16,071 nt of DNA from Sulfurovum sp. Its GTDB lineage: Bacteria > Campylobacterota > Campylobacteria > Campylobacterales > Sulfurovaceae. Position numbers and translations under genes: made by a program. The stretch covers positions 1-16,071 of the forward strand of contig WGDG01000135.1 in NCBI GenBank assembly GCA_015493425.1, written 5' to 3'. The stretch's first letter is position 1. Each line of letters opens with the position of its first letter. The notes below the pieces were generated by a model. It did no database searches. It saw only the letters and a list, made by a program, of their open reading frames with translations, and was not told where the DNA came from. Of this stretch, positions 1-6,862 are shown one piece after another.

Positions 1-3000
1 AGGGAAACTGCCATTGGCTGTAAAATGAGTGCCTGCCCGCTGGCAAAGAACATGAGAGAAGAGAGCCCCAGTACGGTGGTTACCGACGTAAGAATGATCG
101 GTCTTAGACGCATACCCGCTTTGTGGGATATTTCAGCGTAATCTTTACTGTCCTTGATAAAGTCCAGCATGATCAGCCCGTCATTGACTACCACCCCTGC
201 AAGCCCGATGATACCCATAATACCGGGAAGCGTCATGTGGATACCCATCAGTTTCGTGCCTGCCAGTGCCCCGAGTACCGACAACGGAATAGTCGACAGA
301 ATAATCAGCGGCAGTATGGCCGAATTGAACATCCATACCAGCGTCAGAAAAATAAGGAAAACAGCAATTACAGCCGCTTCAGCCATCTCTTTTTTGATCT
401 GACGGTTCTCTTTCTCTTCCCCTTTGATGATCACCTTCACACCGGCATTTTCCAGTGTGTCGAGCATCGGACGGATACGATCCATCACTTCCGAAGGGGT
501 AATGCTGTGCTTGTCGACACGGGCAAAGAGCGAACGTACCTTTTGTCCATCCTCTTTAAATATCTTGACAAAACGCTTTTGGTAGTAAAAATCGCAAATG
601 TCTTTGAGCCTCACCATTTGCTGCCCGTCAGGTGTCGTGAGCCGGAAGTCTCCAAGTGCACCCTGCTTTTTCTTGTAGGCATCTTCAATACGGATACGTA
701 TCAGCCCCTTGGCATTGAACATCTTGCCGTACTCTGCTTTCAAAAAAGCACCGCGGAGGACATTGACTATGTAGGTTTCACTAAAGCCTAACTGCTGTCC
801 GTATTCATTCACGCGCAGTTTAAGCTCCCGCTCTCCCTCATTGGCATTATCGGAAATATCCTCCACTCCTTTTATGTGGGAAAGGGCTTTTTCGATGCGG
901 TGCAGGGCTGAAAGCATCTTCTTTTCATCCTCTGCACTGAACCCTATCTCGATATCATGGCTGACAATACCTGCCTGCTGCACATAAATGTTAAACTCTT
1001 CATAGAGCGGCTTTTCATTGATTTTGATCTTCCGGAACTTGTCCACCACCTGTTTTTGTACCTCTTTGACGATCTCCTGGGCTTTACGGCGGCGTATCAT
1101 ATCGCTGTCATCATATTCAAGTGAAAAAATGGGATTGATGTAACGGTCAAAGAAGTTTTCCGGTGCTTTCTCATGCAGATTGATGAAGATTTGAAAAAGG
1201 TTGTCCCCCACTTCGAAACTCGCATCGGGATTGAACTTGAACCCGATGACCGAGGTGACAGAATCGACATCCTCTTTCTTCAGCCGTTTCAGCAACGCTT
1301 TTTCAATCTGCGTAACATACTTTTCTGTCTCACGCAGATCATGGTTAATGTCCACTTTGCCGTTCAGGTAAATCTGCTGTGCATCAAACTCGGGGAAGAG
1401 TTGAAATTTCGTAACCTTCATCATGCCTATCGTTGCCACCACAATAAAGAGTACAAGGAGTATCAGTGAACGCCACTTATGCATCAGCAGTTTTTCAAGA
1501 AAACGGCTGTAGGCAGCAACAAAGCGCGTCCAGCCGCCTTCATGGTTTTGCATGGTTTTCACATTGCCGATACTGAAAAACTCTTTTGCGTGTAACGGGA
1601 GAAAATAAAATGCCTCAAAGAGCGAAGAGAGCAGCAAAATAGAGATCATCACCGGCAACACCTGCATGAACATTCCCATTTTTCCGCTCATGATCAGCAA
1701 CGGCAAAAATGCAAATACGGTTGTGAGTGTCGCCGTCAATACAGCGGGGAACATCTCTACCGCTCCGTCAATAGCCGCCTCTTTGGGAGACTTGCCCATT
1801 TCCAGATGCCGGTAAATGTTCTCTGCCACGACAATGGCTTCATCTACCAGCATCCCAAGGGCAATGAGTGCACCCAGCATCGTAAGCATGTTCAGGCTGT
1901 AACCAATGGCATCTGCCGCAATGAGGGTAATGAAAAAAGAGGTTGGAATACCAATGGCAACGACCCAGGCAATACGCGCATTGACCGAGAGAAAGAGTGC
2001 TGCAAAGACAAGAATAAGTCCGAAAAGAATGTTCGAGGAAACAAGGTTCAAACGGTTTTTAACCCATACAGAAGTGTCAGTATAGGCTTCGAAGGTGATA
2101 TCTTTATACTTTTTTGAATAGGTTTGGAGTACCTGCCGCACCTGTTTACTCAAAGCAATGGCATTGCCCTCTTTGGTTTTGTTGATATTCAGCGAAATAT
2201 TGGGTTTGCCGTTGAAATGCGATATCTGCTTAGGGTCGCCAAGACCAATGCGTACCGTGGCGATATCTTTGAGTCGGATGTGTTTGCCGTTGATACCCAG
2301 CAAAATATCATCGATGGCTCCGGCTGACTTCTCTCCGTTGATCGTAGAGATGTAAAGGTGATCACCCGCAGCATCGATGGTTCCGGCAGGGAAAATGGAA
2401 GCGATCTGGCTGATTGCTTTATAGACCGCTGTTTTGGAGAGGCCGTAGGCATCGAGTTTCTTTTGGTCGAGTGTTACGAGCACCTCTTCATCCGCATCAC
2501 CACGGATAACGATACCGCTGAGATCTTTGATAAGCGCAAGGTCACTTTTGAGCTTGTCTGCCACATCGAGCAGCCTCTCTTTTGGTACGTCACCGGAGAT
2601 GGCCACCAGCAGCAACGGATAATCGTGCACTACCACTTTGGCAACCGGTTCATCCATATCTGAAGGCAGGTCACGTCTGGTATTGGCAATAATATCCTTG
2701 ACATCGGAGAGTACCAGCTGTTTGTCATTGCCGGGTTTGATATCTGCCTCTATCGTAAACATGCCGTTTTGAATGGTGGTATAGATCGTATCGATCTCAG
2801 AGAGACTTTTGAGTTCATCCTCTATCTGCTCAACCACCATCTTGTCAAGTACGTCAGCGCTCGCACCCACATAGCCGCCGGTAATAGATATCTCATCCAG
2901 TGTCGAAGCAGGAAAGATCTCTTTGGCAATATTCTGATAGGCAAACACCGCCATGATCAGCATAAATACCATGAGAATATGGTTGAGTATCGGACGTTCG

Positions 3001-3029
3001 ACCGCGAACTTGACAAATCCCCGAATCAT
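1..3029 (-). CDS. RND-family efflux permease (HAE/AcrB-like), C-terminus cut by window edge
   Basis: Inner-membrane proton-driven exporter subunit of the resistance-nodulation-division superfamily, which normally works as a trimer with a periplasmic adaptor and an outer-membrane channel. I read an uninterrupted frame from ATG at 3029 to the left edge, 1009 codons; the family usually has 1010-1050 residues, so only about the last 20-40 are missing. Visible signs: a first membrane helix at about residues 13-32 followed by IAKEIFPA; a TM4 block with LGMLVDEAIVVAENIYRH (Asp396 matches AcrB Asp407); KFQLFPEFD opening the second half; and GLAGVVVNDGLIMLDFIKD in the TM10 region (Asn949). The start lies 1 bp after the stop of the FtsL-like gene with AAGAAGAG just upstream, so it is probably translated from the rsmH transcript. 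No adaptor gene lies upstream; one may lie beyond the left edge. The class is sure; the substrate (drug, lipid or metabolite) cannot be read from the sequence. Confidence 0.93.
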   Translation of the reverse strand, partial: MIRGFVKFAVERPILNHILMVFMLIMAVFAYQNIAKEIFPASTLDEISITGGYVGASADVLDKMVVEQIEDELKSLSEIDTIYTTIQNGMFTIEADIKPGNDKQLVLSDVKDIIANTRRDLPSDMDEPVAKVVVHDYPLLLVAISGDVPKERLLDVADKLKSDLALIKDLSGIVIRGDADEEVLVTLDQKKLDAYGLSKTAVYKAISQIASIFPAGTIDAAGDHLYISTINGEKSAGAIDDILLGINGKHIRLKDIATVRIGLGDPKQISHFNGKPNISLNINKTKEGNAIALSKQVRQVLQTYSKKYKDITFEAYTDTSVWVKNRLNLVSSNILFGLILVFAALFLSVNARIAWVVAIGIPTSFFITLIAADAIGYSLNMLTMLGALIALGMLVDEAIVVAENIYRHLEMGKSPKEAAIDGAVEMFPAVLTATLTTVFAFLPLLIMSGKMGMFMQVLPVMISILLLSSLFEAFYFLPLHAKEFFSIGNVKTMQNHEGGWTRFVAAYSRFLEKLLMHKWRSLILLVLFIVVATIGMMKVTKFQLFPEFDAQQIYLNGKVDINHDLRETEKYVTQIEKALLKRLKKEDVDSVTSVIGFKFNPDASFEVGDNLFQIFINLHEKAPENFFDRYINPIFSLEYDDSDMIRRRKAQEIVKEVQKQVVDKFRKIKINEKPLYEEFNIYVQQAGIVSHDIEIGFSAEDEKKMLSALHRIEKALSHIKGVEDISDNANEGERELKLRVNEYGQQLGFSETYIVNVLRGAFLKAEYGKMFNAKGLIRIRIEDAYKKKQGALGDFRLTTPDGQQMVRLKDICDFYYQKRFVKIFKEDGQKVRSLFARVDKHSITPSEVMDRIRPMLDTLENAGVKVIIKGEEKENRQIKKEMAEAAVIAVFLIFLTLVWMFNSAILPLIILSTIPLSVLGALAGTKLMGIHMTLPGIMGIIGLAGVVVNDGLIMLDFIKDSKDYAEISHKAGMRLRPIILTSVTTVLGLSSLMFFASGQALILQPMAVS

Positions 3030-3030
3030 A

Positions 3031-3303
3031 CTACTCTTCTTCTATGACAAAAATGGTGTCAGTAACACGGTTTTTGAACTTAAGCGCTTCAACATGCTGT
3101 TTGAGAATTTTATTCTCTGCTTTGAGTGCCTCCACCTGACGGTAGAGCTTGTTGACCTTCTTGCTCTCATAATAGATCTGATTGCTCAAGTAGATCTTGA
3201 TCAGCGCCAGAATCAGAACAATTGCCATGCCCATCACAATAACACTGAGCATTCCCATTGTAATGCCGTTGGGTGCTTTGGGCTTCTTTTTGGAAGATGC
3301 CAT
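3031..3303 (-). CDS. FtsL/DivIC-like septum-formation initiator, small single-pass membrane protein
   Basis: Ninety residues: a basic cytoplasmic tail (MASSKKKPKAP), one membrane helix at about residues 15-38, then a coiled coil at about 45-80 (VNKLYRQVEALKAENKILK) and an acidic end. This is the architecture of FtsL and DivIC, which join FtsB and FtsQ in the periplasmic scaffold of the divisome. Position supports it: directly after rsmH, where ftsL sits in most dcw clusters. I chose the ATG at 3303, 1 bp after the rsmH stop, because AAGGGA lies about 8 bases upstream inside the rsmH end; a longer frame from 3321 would overlap rsmH and has no such site. The stop is 1 bp before the RND permease start. 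These proteins are too divergent to tell FtsL from DivIC/FtsB by eye, so I give no symbol. Confidence 0.75.
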   Translation of the reverse strand: MASSKKKPKAPNGITMGMLSVIVMGMAIVLILALIKIYLSNQIYYESKKVNKLYRQVEALKAENKILKQHVEALKFKNRVTDTIFVIEEE

Positions 3304-3304
3304 C

Positions 3305-4228
3305 TCAGCTTCCCTTTCCAAAACGGAAACTTCGCAGCTTTGCCGAACGGCTGCGCGGATTATGCTTCAGCTCTTCTTTGGAAGCGGTGACCGGTTTTCG
3401 CGAAAGCGGTTTTCCAAGGGCATGGTCTCCCCCGCACGTACAACGCATTGCCTGCGGATCGCATATACATCCGGTAGCCCACTTTTTAAAACGTTTTTTC
3501 ACAAGACGGTCTTCGAGAGAATGGAAGGTAATAAGCGACACCACCTCCCCCTCAAAATGCTTTGCTTCAATGGCATCAAGCAAGCCTTCGATCTCTCCAA
3601 GTTCATTGTTTACCTCAATACGGATCGCCTGAAAAGGGAGGGTCGATGGGTGTATCTTGCCTCCTGCGGGCATCACTGTTGCAATAATCGCACTTAACTC
3701 CCGGGCACTTTCAATAGGCTTTTTGGCTCGTGCATCCACGATAGCTGCTGCCAGTCTGCGGTAGGAACGTACCTCGCCATATGCATCAAAAATATACTCA
3801 AGCTTCTCTTTAGGGTATGTGTTGACCACCTCATAGGCACTCAACGGTGCAGAGGCATCCATACGCATATCAAGGGTTTGGGCATCAAAGGCAAAACCGC
3901 GCTCTTTCTTGTCGAGTTGCAAAGAAGAGACACCAAAATCGGCCAACAGTGCCGTTACAGGAGCTTCTTTCAGTGTGGGAAGTACCGTCGCAAAGGTACC
4001 TTTGTAAAGTCTACTCCTGTCTGCAAAAGGTGCAAGCCGCTCTTTCGAAAAAGCCAAGGCTTCCTCGTCACGGTCGATACCTATATGCTTCAAATACGGA
4101 TAGCGGCCCAGTACTTCACTGCTGTGTCCGGCATACCCAAGCGTACAGTCGACAAAATACCCCTCAGGCACCCCTTCAAAACTCTCAAGCACCTCATCAA
4201 GCAGTACCGGTATATGCGGACTTTCCAC
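3305..4228 (-). CDS. rsmH: 16S rRNA (cytosine-1402-N4)-methyltransferase RsmH (MraW)
   Basis: SAM-dependent enzyme that N4-methylates C1402 in the decoding centre of 16S rRNA, acting on the assembled small subunit. The 307 residues carry the full family pattern: IPVLLDEVLESF at 6-17, the SAM-binding DCTLGYAGHS at 27-36 (usually DATLGGGGHS), GIDRDEEAL at 50-58, DFGVSSLQLD at 97-106, GFAFD...LDMRMD at 111-124, LPFQAIRIEVNNEL at 197-210, SFHSLEDRLVKKRFK at about 235-248 and SRSAKLRSFRF near the end. A CxC-x6-CxC cluster (Cys254, 256, 263, 265) occurs in many homologues outside the enterobacteria. The start is GTG at 4228 with AAGGA about 8-9 bases upstream; no ATG fits the conserved N-terminus. 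It heads the minus-strand operon with the FtsL-like and RND genes. Identification is firm. Confidence 0.97.
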   Translation of the reverse strand: MESPHIPVLLDEVLESFEGVPEGYFVDCTLGYAGHSSEVLGRYPYLKHIGIDRDEEALAFSKERLAPFADRSRLYKGTFATVLPTLKEAPVTALLADFGVSSLQLDKKERGFAFDAQTLDMRMDASAPLSAYEVVNTYPKEKLEYIFDAYGEVRSYRRLAAAIVDARAKKPIESARELSAIIATVMPAGGKIHPSTLPFQAIRIEVNNELGEIEGLLDAIEAKHFEGEVVSLITFHSLEDRLVKKRFKKWATGCICDPQAMRCTCGGDHALGKPLSRKPVTASKEELKHNPRSRSAKLRSFRFGKGS

Positions 4229-4284
4229 CTATATTTCCTTCATTTTCTATATCCGCTGTATCTTTATCCAAATACAAACGAAAT

Positions 4285-4338
4285 GGTGTTGTGAGGGTGA
4301 CCAAAGGAAGTGCCTGTGGTACACATCACCCTACACCA
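4285..4338. repeat. Imperfect palindrome, relic of the GGTGTTGTGAGGG repeat family
   Basis: GGTGTTGTGAGGG (4285-4297) and ACCCTACAC (4328-4336) are shared with the 77-bp element at 15644-15720 but are separated here by about 30 bp of unrelated sequence. The outer arms TGGTGT..AGGGTGA and TCACCCTACACCA pair with a four-base bulge. I read it as a decayed or interrupted copy. It lies between the divergent rsmH and aldolase-fold genes and could be in the rsmH leader. The rest of the 4229-4424 gap holds a heptamer array and a promoter; no gene is seen in it. Confidence 0.6.
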
Positions 4339-4350
4339 CTCCTTCACAAA

Positions 4351-4381
4351 TTTCTCATTTCTAATTTCTAATTTCTAATTT
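4351..4381. repeat. Heptanucleotide tandem array, TTTCTCA + 3 x TTTCTAA
   Basis: Four units of exactly 7 bp followed by a partial TTT: one TTTCTCA then three TTTCTAA. The array stops 6 bp before the TATAAT box of the next gene, so a change in copy number would alter the sequence just upstream of that promoter. The same unit recurs at 6839-6862 and 15146-15160. Confidence 0.9.
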
Positions 4382-4387
4382 ACCCGT

Positions 4388-4393
4388 TATAAT
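4388..4393 (+). promoter_or_regulatory. -10 box TATAAT for the aldolase-fold gene
   Basis: A perfect TATAAT preceded by CG (CGTTATAAT) lies 31 bp before the ATG at 4425. No good -35 hexamer is seen, which is common for housekeeping promoters in Campylobacterota. AAGG at 4411-4414 is the likely ribosome binding site. Confidence 0.65.
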
Positions 4394-4424
4394 AGCAAAA
4401 TAATCCTAACAAAGGCTGCCCCGT

Positions 4425-4997
4425 ATGGATAAGCATCTCATAGAAGATATTCAGCGTATTTCCCACTCTCTGTTTGAAAAGAACTTCTTCGGCGTCTTTC
4501 ACGGCTCCATTTCAGCCAGGGTCACAGCCAACGGCTTTATCATCAACTCCAAGGATACCATACTCAATAAAGTGACAGAAGAGTCCCTTGTCCGGCTCGA
4601 CTGCCAAAAACGTGACTACCGATGGAGTCTTGCCAACAACGACGTACATATTCATGAGCACATTTACGAAAGTATCCCCAACGCCAAATATGTCAGCTAC
4701 ACCATGCCGCCCTATGCTACCGCCTTCTCTCTGCGCCACGGAAAAGTTTCGCCACAGGACTATTACGGAAAGCAGATACTTGGTGAAGTCGTTGTTTACG
4801 ACCCAAAGAACTTTGATGACTGGATTGAACGTGCTCCCTACGAAGTATCACGCTTTTTTCTCAAAAACGATGCCCATCTTCTGCTGATCAAAGGGTTTGG
4901 GCTGATCGCTTATGACAGAGATATTACCGAAATGGCAAAAAAGATCGCCATATTGGAAAACTCTTGCAGACTGATTGCCCTAAGTAATAACCTTTAG
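4425..4997 (+). CDS. Class II aldolase/adducin-fold protein lacking the zinc ligands
   Basis: The 190 residues fit the class II aldolase/adducin fold: an N-terminal helix, GVFHGSISARV at 23-33 (place of the GNVS phosphate motif), IPNAKYVSYTMPPYATAFSL at 84-103 and LLIKGFGLIAYDRD at 153-166, then a C-terminal helix. In fuculose-1-phosphate aldolase (FucA) zinc is held by His92, His94 and His155, and Glu73 is catalytic. My hand alignment puts Tyr92, Met94 and Phe158 at the zinc positions and Asp73 at the glutamate. A normal zinc aldolase reaction is therefore unlikely; a structural or binding role, as in adducin, or another chemistry is possible. It has its own promoter and is followed 95 bp later by an unknown gene on the same strand. 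The fold call is fairly sure; the function is unknown. Confidence 0.75.
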   Translation: MDKHLIEDIQRISHSLFEKNFFGVFHGSISARVTANGFIINSKDTILNKVTEESLVRLDCQKRDYRWSLANNDVHIHEHIYESIPNAKYVSYTMPPYATAFSLRHGKVSPQDYYGKQILGEVVVYDPKNFDDWIERAPYEVSRFFLKNDAHLLLIKGFGLIAYDRDITEMAKKIAILENSCRLIALSNNL

Positions 4998-5036
4998 TTA
5001 ATAAACAAATTTATTTTTAATTAAGTATTTTCCCGT

Positions 5037-5069
5037 TACACTTTCCTGACGATAAAATAAAAGTATATT
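5037..5069 (+). promoter_or_regulatory. Promoter region of the 123-residue unknown gene (two candidate -10 boxes)
   Basis: Two candidates: CGTTACACT (TACACT at 5037-5042), matching the CGTTATAAT pattern of neighbouring promoters, and TATATT at 5064-5069. Neither has a clear -35. A strong ribosome binding site, AGGAGGG, lies just before the ATG at 5093. The 4998-5092 gap is very AT-rich and has no terminator-like hairpin that I can see. Confidence 0.4.
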
Positions 5070-5092
5070 ACCGTTTACAGGAGGGAGTTTTC

Positions 5093-5464
5093 ATGGATAC
5101 AAAAAATATGATTGAAACTATCAAAGCAAAATTTGAAATGATTCAGGTAGCAGTGGGGAAAGACCTCAATATAGATGACCTCAGTCAAAGCAGATATCTG
5201 CGTGCTGTTATTGATGCGACTGAACATGCCTATGTTCACCTTAACGACAGTATTTGTGAAAGCCTTTACATGTGTAAAGAATGTGCTCAAAAACGTGACC
5301 TGCTAATGCATTATCTGACAATGCTCGATGATATTGACGAAGGTATGATACTGAAACCGGAAACAGTACAGGAACTAGCGCGTTATCCGGAAGAAATTTC
5401 AAACGTGATCGAACGTATCGACAATGTTCTTGCCACCCATTACACAGAAACAGATAGAGGATAA
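5093..5464 (+). CDS. Hypothetical protein, 123 residues, helical with a CxxC pair
   Basis: I do not recognise this protein. It is soluble-looking, has no signal peptide or membrane segment, and reads as mostly helical. Visible points: a charged N-terminal helix (NMIETIKAKFEMIQVAVG), DLSQSRYLRAVIDATEHAY at about 28-46, a single CxxC (MCKECAQKRD, about residues 59-68), and an acidic C-terminal half (LDDIDEGMILKPETVQELAR). One CxxC pair could be redox active, or supply half a metal site in a dimer. The gene is real by its strong AGGAGGG ribosome binding site, neighbour-like base composition and clean ATG start. It lies between the aldolase-fold gene (95 bp gap) and the Sel1 gene (82 bp gap), each with its own promoter-like box, so a shared operon is not certain. 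Confidence 0.7.
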   Translation: MDTKNMIETIKAKFEMIQVAVGKDLNIDDLSQSRYLRAVIDATEHAYVHLNDSICESLYMCKECAQKRDLLMHYLTMLDDIDEGMILKPETVQELARYPEEISNVIERIDNVLATHYTETDRG

Positions 5465-5505
5465 AACGGGCATCATGCTGACAGTAGGGTAAAGCAAAGT
5501 TTCGT

Positions 5506-5529
5506 TATACTTTTTTTATCTACTATACT
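5506..5529 (+). promoter_or_regulatory. Paired TATACT boxes upstream of the Sel1-repeat gene
   Basis: TATACTTT occurs twice 18 bp apart, at 5506-5513 and 5524-5531. The first is preceded by CG as in the CGTTATAAT promoter upstream. The first leaves a 35-bp space to the ATG at 5547 and is the better -10 box; the second leaves only 17 bp and would give a very short leader. AGGAAA at 5536-5541 is the likely ribosome binding site. Confidence 0.5.
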
Positions 5530-5546
5530 TTCTTCAGGAAAAACCT

Positions 5547-6818
5547 ATGAATCAGACTCAGAAACGTTTAAGCATTATCAAGCTTGCCATTTCTATTGGA
5601 GACAAGGAAACCATACAGCTTCAAATGCTGAAACTTGCCCCTCTGAAGACCGATCGAAAAATTCAGGAAATCCTGCGAGGGTTGCAGGCAGAGAATTATG
5701 CCCAGACACTCCCGTTGATCACAGAATACATCGAAACCCCTCCCGAAGCCATTTTACAGCGTACCGTTCAGGATGAGATACAGACACCCGAAGAAGACGA
5801 AGCCATTATTGAAGAATTCGATCTCTTTAGAGTACCGGCAAAAGAAACACCGGAGCAGACCAATGAAATTGTTAACATTGAAGAGTTTGAAAATGCAGAT
5901 ACGTTTGATACCTCCCTGCCTGAGAAAGACGAGAAGATCAATTACGATTCCCTGCTGAATCTTCAAAGCGATGATATTCTACAGGGCAATATTTACATTC
6001 AACAGACACGCCTTGAAGAAGAGGATGATGATTTCTTTGAAAACAGAAACGAAACAGAAAACTTCAACTACACAGAAGTGATCGAAAAAGATGATTTTTT
6101 TCATAACGAATCAGCTTTTCCGGATCCGCTGCCTGAAGAGAGTGATGACATCCAGACAGACGAAAACCTTCAAAGAGAACTCTCCGACTTCGAAAATCCG
6201 ACGGTACCGGAATCAGTCGTTACAGACCCAGGGCAATCCGGAACAGAAGCCATAGAGGCTGAAGAAACAAGTGAAACAGTAACCTATTACGATCCGCTCC
6301 CCTATATTGACCAGAAATTCAAAAATATGCTCACACAGTATCCGCCGGTTGAACTTCCGTCACGTTCTTATGCCTCGGTCAATACATGGCTGCAAAAAAT
6401 TGCTACAGAGGGATATACTGAAACAGAGATTGAAACACTGATAGAAACAGTTATGCAACGCAGTAAAGAGGATGAAAAAGCTGAGGCGGCACAGTTACTG
6501 CTTATTGCAGCTGCCACCCATTCCCCCTATGCCCAGTTCATACTGGCACGTGCCCTTTTTAAAGGCGATGTGCTCGAACAAAATCTTCCTGAAGCATTTA
6601 CACTCATTAACCGCATGGCAATGGATGACGATTACCCCGAAGCCATCTGTGACCTTGCACAACTCTATGAGCATGGTATCGGCGTAGAAGCAGACGAAGA
6701 ACGTGCCCAAGCACTCTACAAGGAGGCGATGGAACGCGGTATCAAACGCGCAAAAGCACACTACGAACGCCTTAGCAAAACCAATAAAGGACTGTTTGGG
6801 AAGCTGTTTGGAAAATAG
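5547..6818 (+). CDS. Acidic Sel1-repeat (TPR-like) protein
   Basis: 423 residues with no signal peptide or membrane helix, so probably cytoplasmic. Three parts are visible. A helical N-terminus (about 1-65) is neutral to basic. A long, very acidic, probably disordered linker (about 70-250) repeats short aromatic-acidic motifs: IEEFDLF, IEEFENADTF, DDDFFENR, KDDFFHNE and LSDFENP. A helical C-terminus (about 252-408) holds two Sel1-type repeats, about 324-360 (AQFILARALFKG...LPEAFTLINRMA) and about 363-399 (PEAICDLAQLYEHGIGVEADEERAQALYKEAMERG). The protein ends in a small duplicated basic tail, GLFGKLFGK. Sel1 repeats usually mediate protein contacts, and an acidic linker with repeated Phe motifs suggests several weak binding sites; that is inference. 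No partner can be named. It is convergent with bioA, 23 bp away. Confidence 0.8.
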   Translation: MNQTQKRLSIIKLAISIGDKETIQLQMLKLAPLKTDRKIQEILRGLQAENYAQTLPLITEYIETPPEAILQRTVQDEIQTPEEDEAIIEEFDLFRVPAKETPEQTNEIVNIEEFENADTFDTSLPEKDEKINYDSLLNLQSDDILQGNIYIQQTRLEEEDDDFFENRNETENFNYTEVIEKDDFFHNESAFPDPLPEESDDIQTDENLQRELSDFENPTVPESVVTDPGQSGTEAIEAEETSETVTYYDPLPYIDQKFKNMLTQYPPVELPSRSYASVNTWLQKIATEGYTETEIETLIETVMQRSKEDEKAEAAQLLLIAAATHSPYAQFILARALFKGDVLEQNLPEAFTLINRMAMDDDYPEAICDLAQLYEHGIGVEADEERAQALYKEAMERGIKRAKAHYERLSKTNKGLFGKLFGK

Positions 6819-6838
6819 CCTTTCCCTCCCCCGCTCCT

Positions 6839-6862
6839 TTTCTAATTTCTAATTTCTAATTT
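6839..6862. repeat. Heptanucleotide array, 3 x TTTCTAA, overlapping the bioA stop
   Basis: TTTCTAA at 6839-6845, 6846-6852 and 6853-6859, then a T run. The bioA stop codon (6842-6844) lies inside the first unit, so the last bioA codons (KLEIRN) are read from the repeat on the minus strand. The short 6819-6838 stretch between the Sel1 gene and this array holds nothing I can identify, and no terminator hairpin is seen between the two convergent genes. Confidence 0.9.

Noticed and set aside
123..791. 222-codon open frame on the plus strand, and other plus-strand frames up to 3000
   Set aside because: Antisense to the continuous RND permease frame; the product is His/Gln/Arg-rich with no family likeness.
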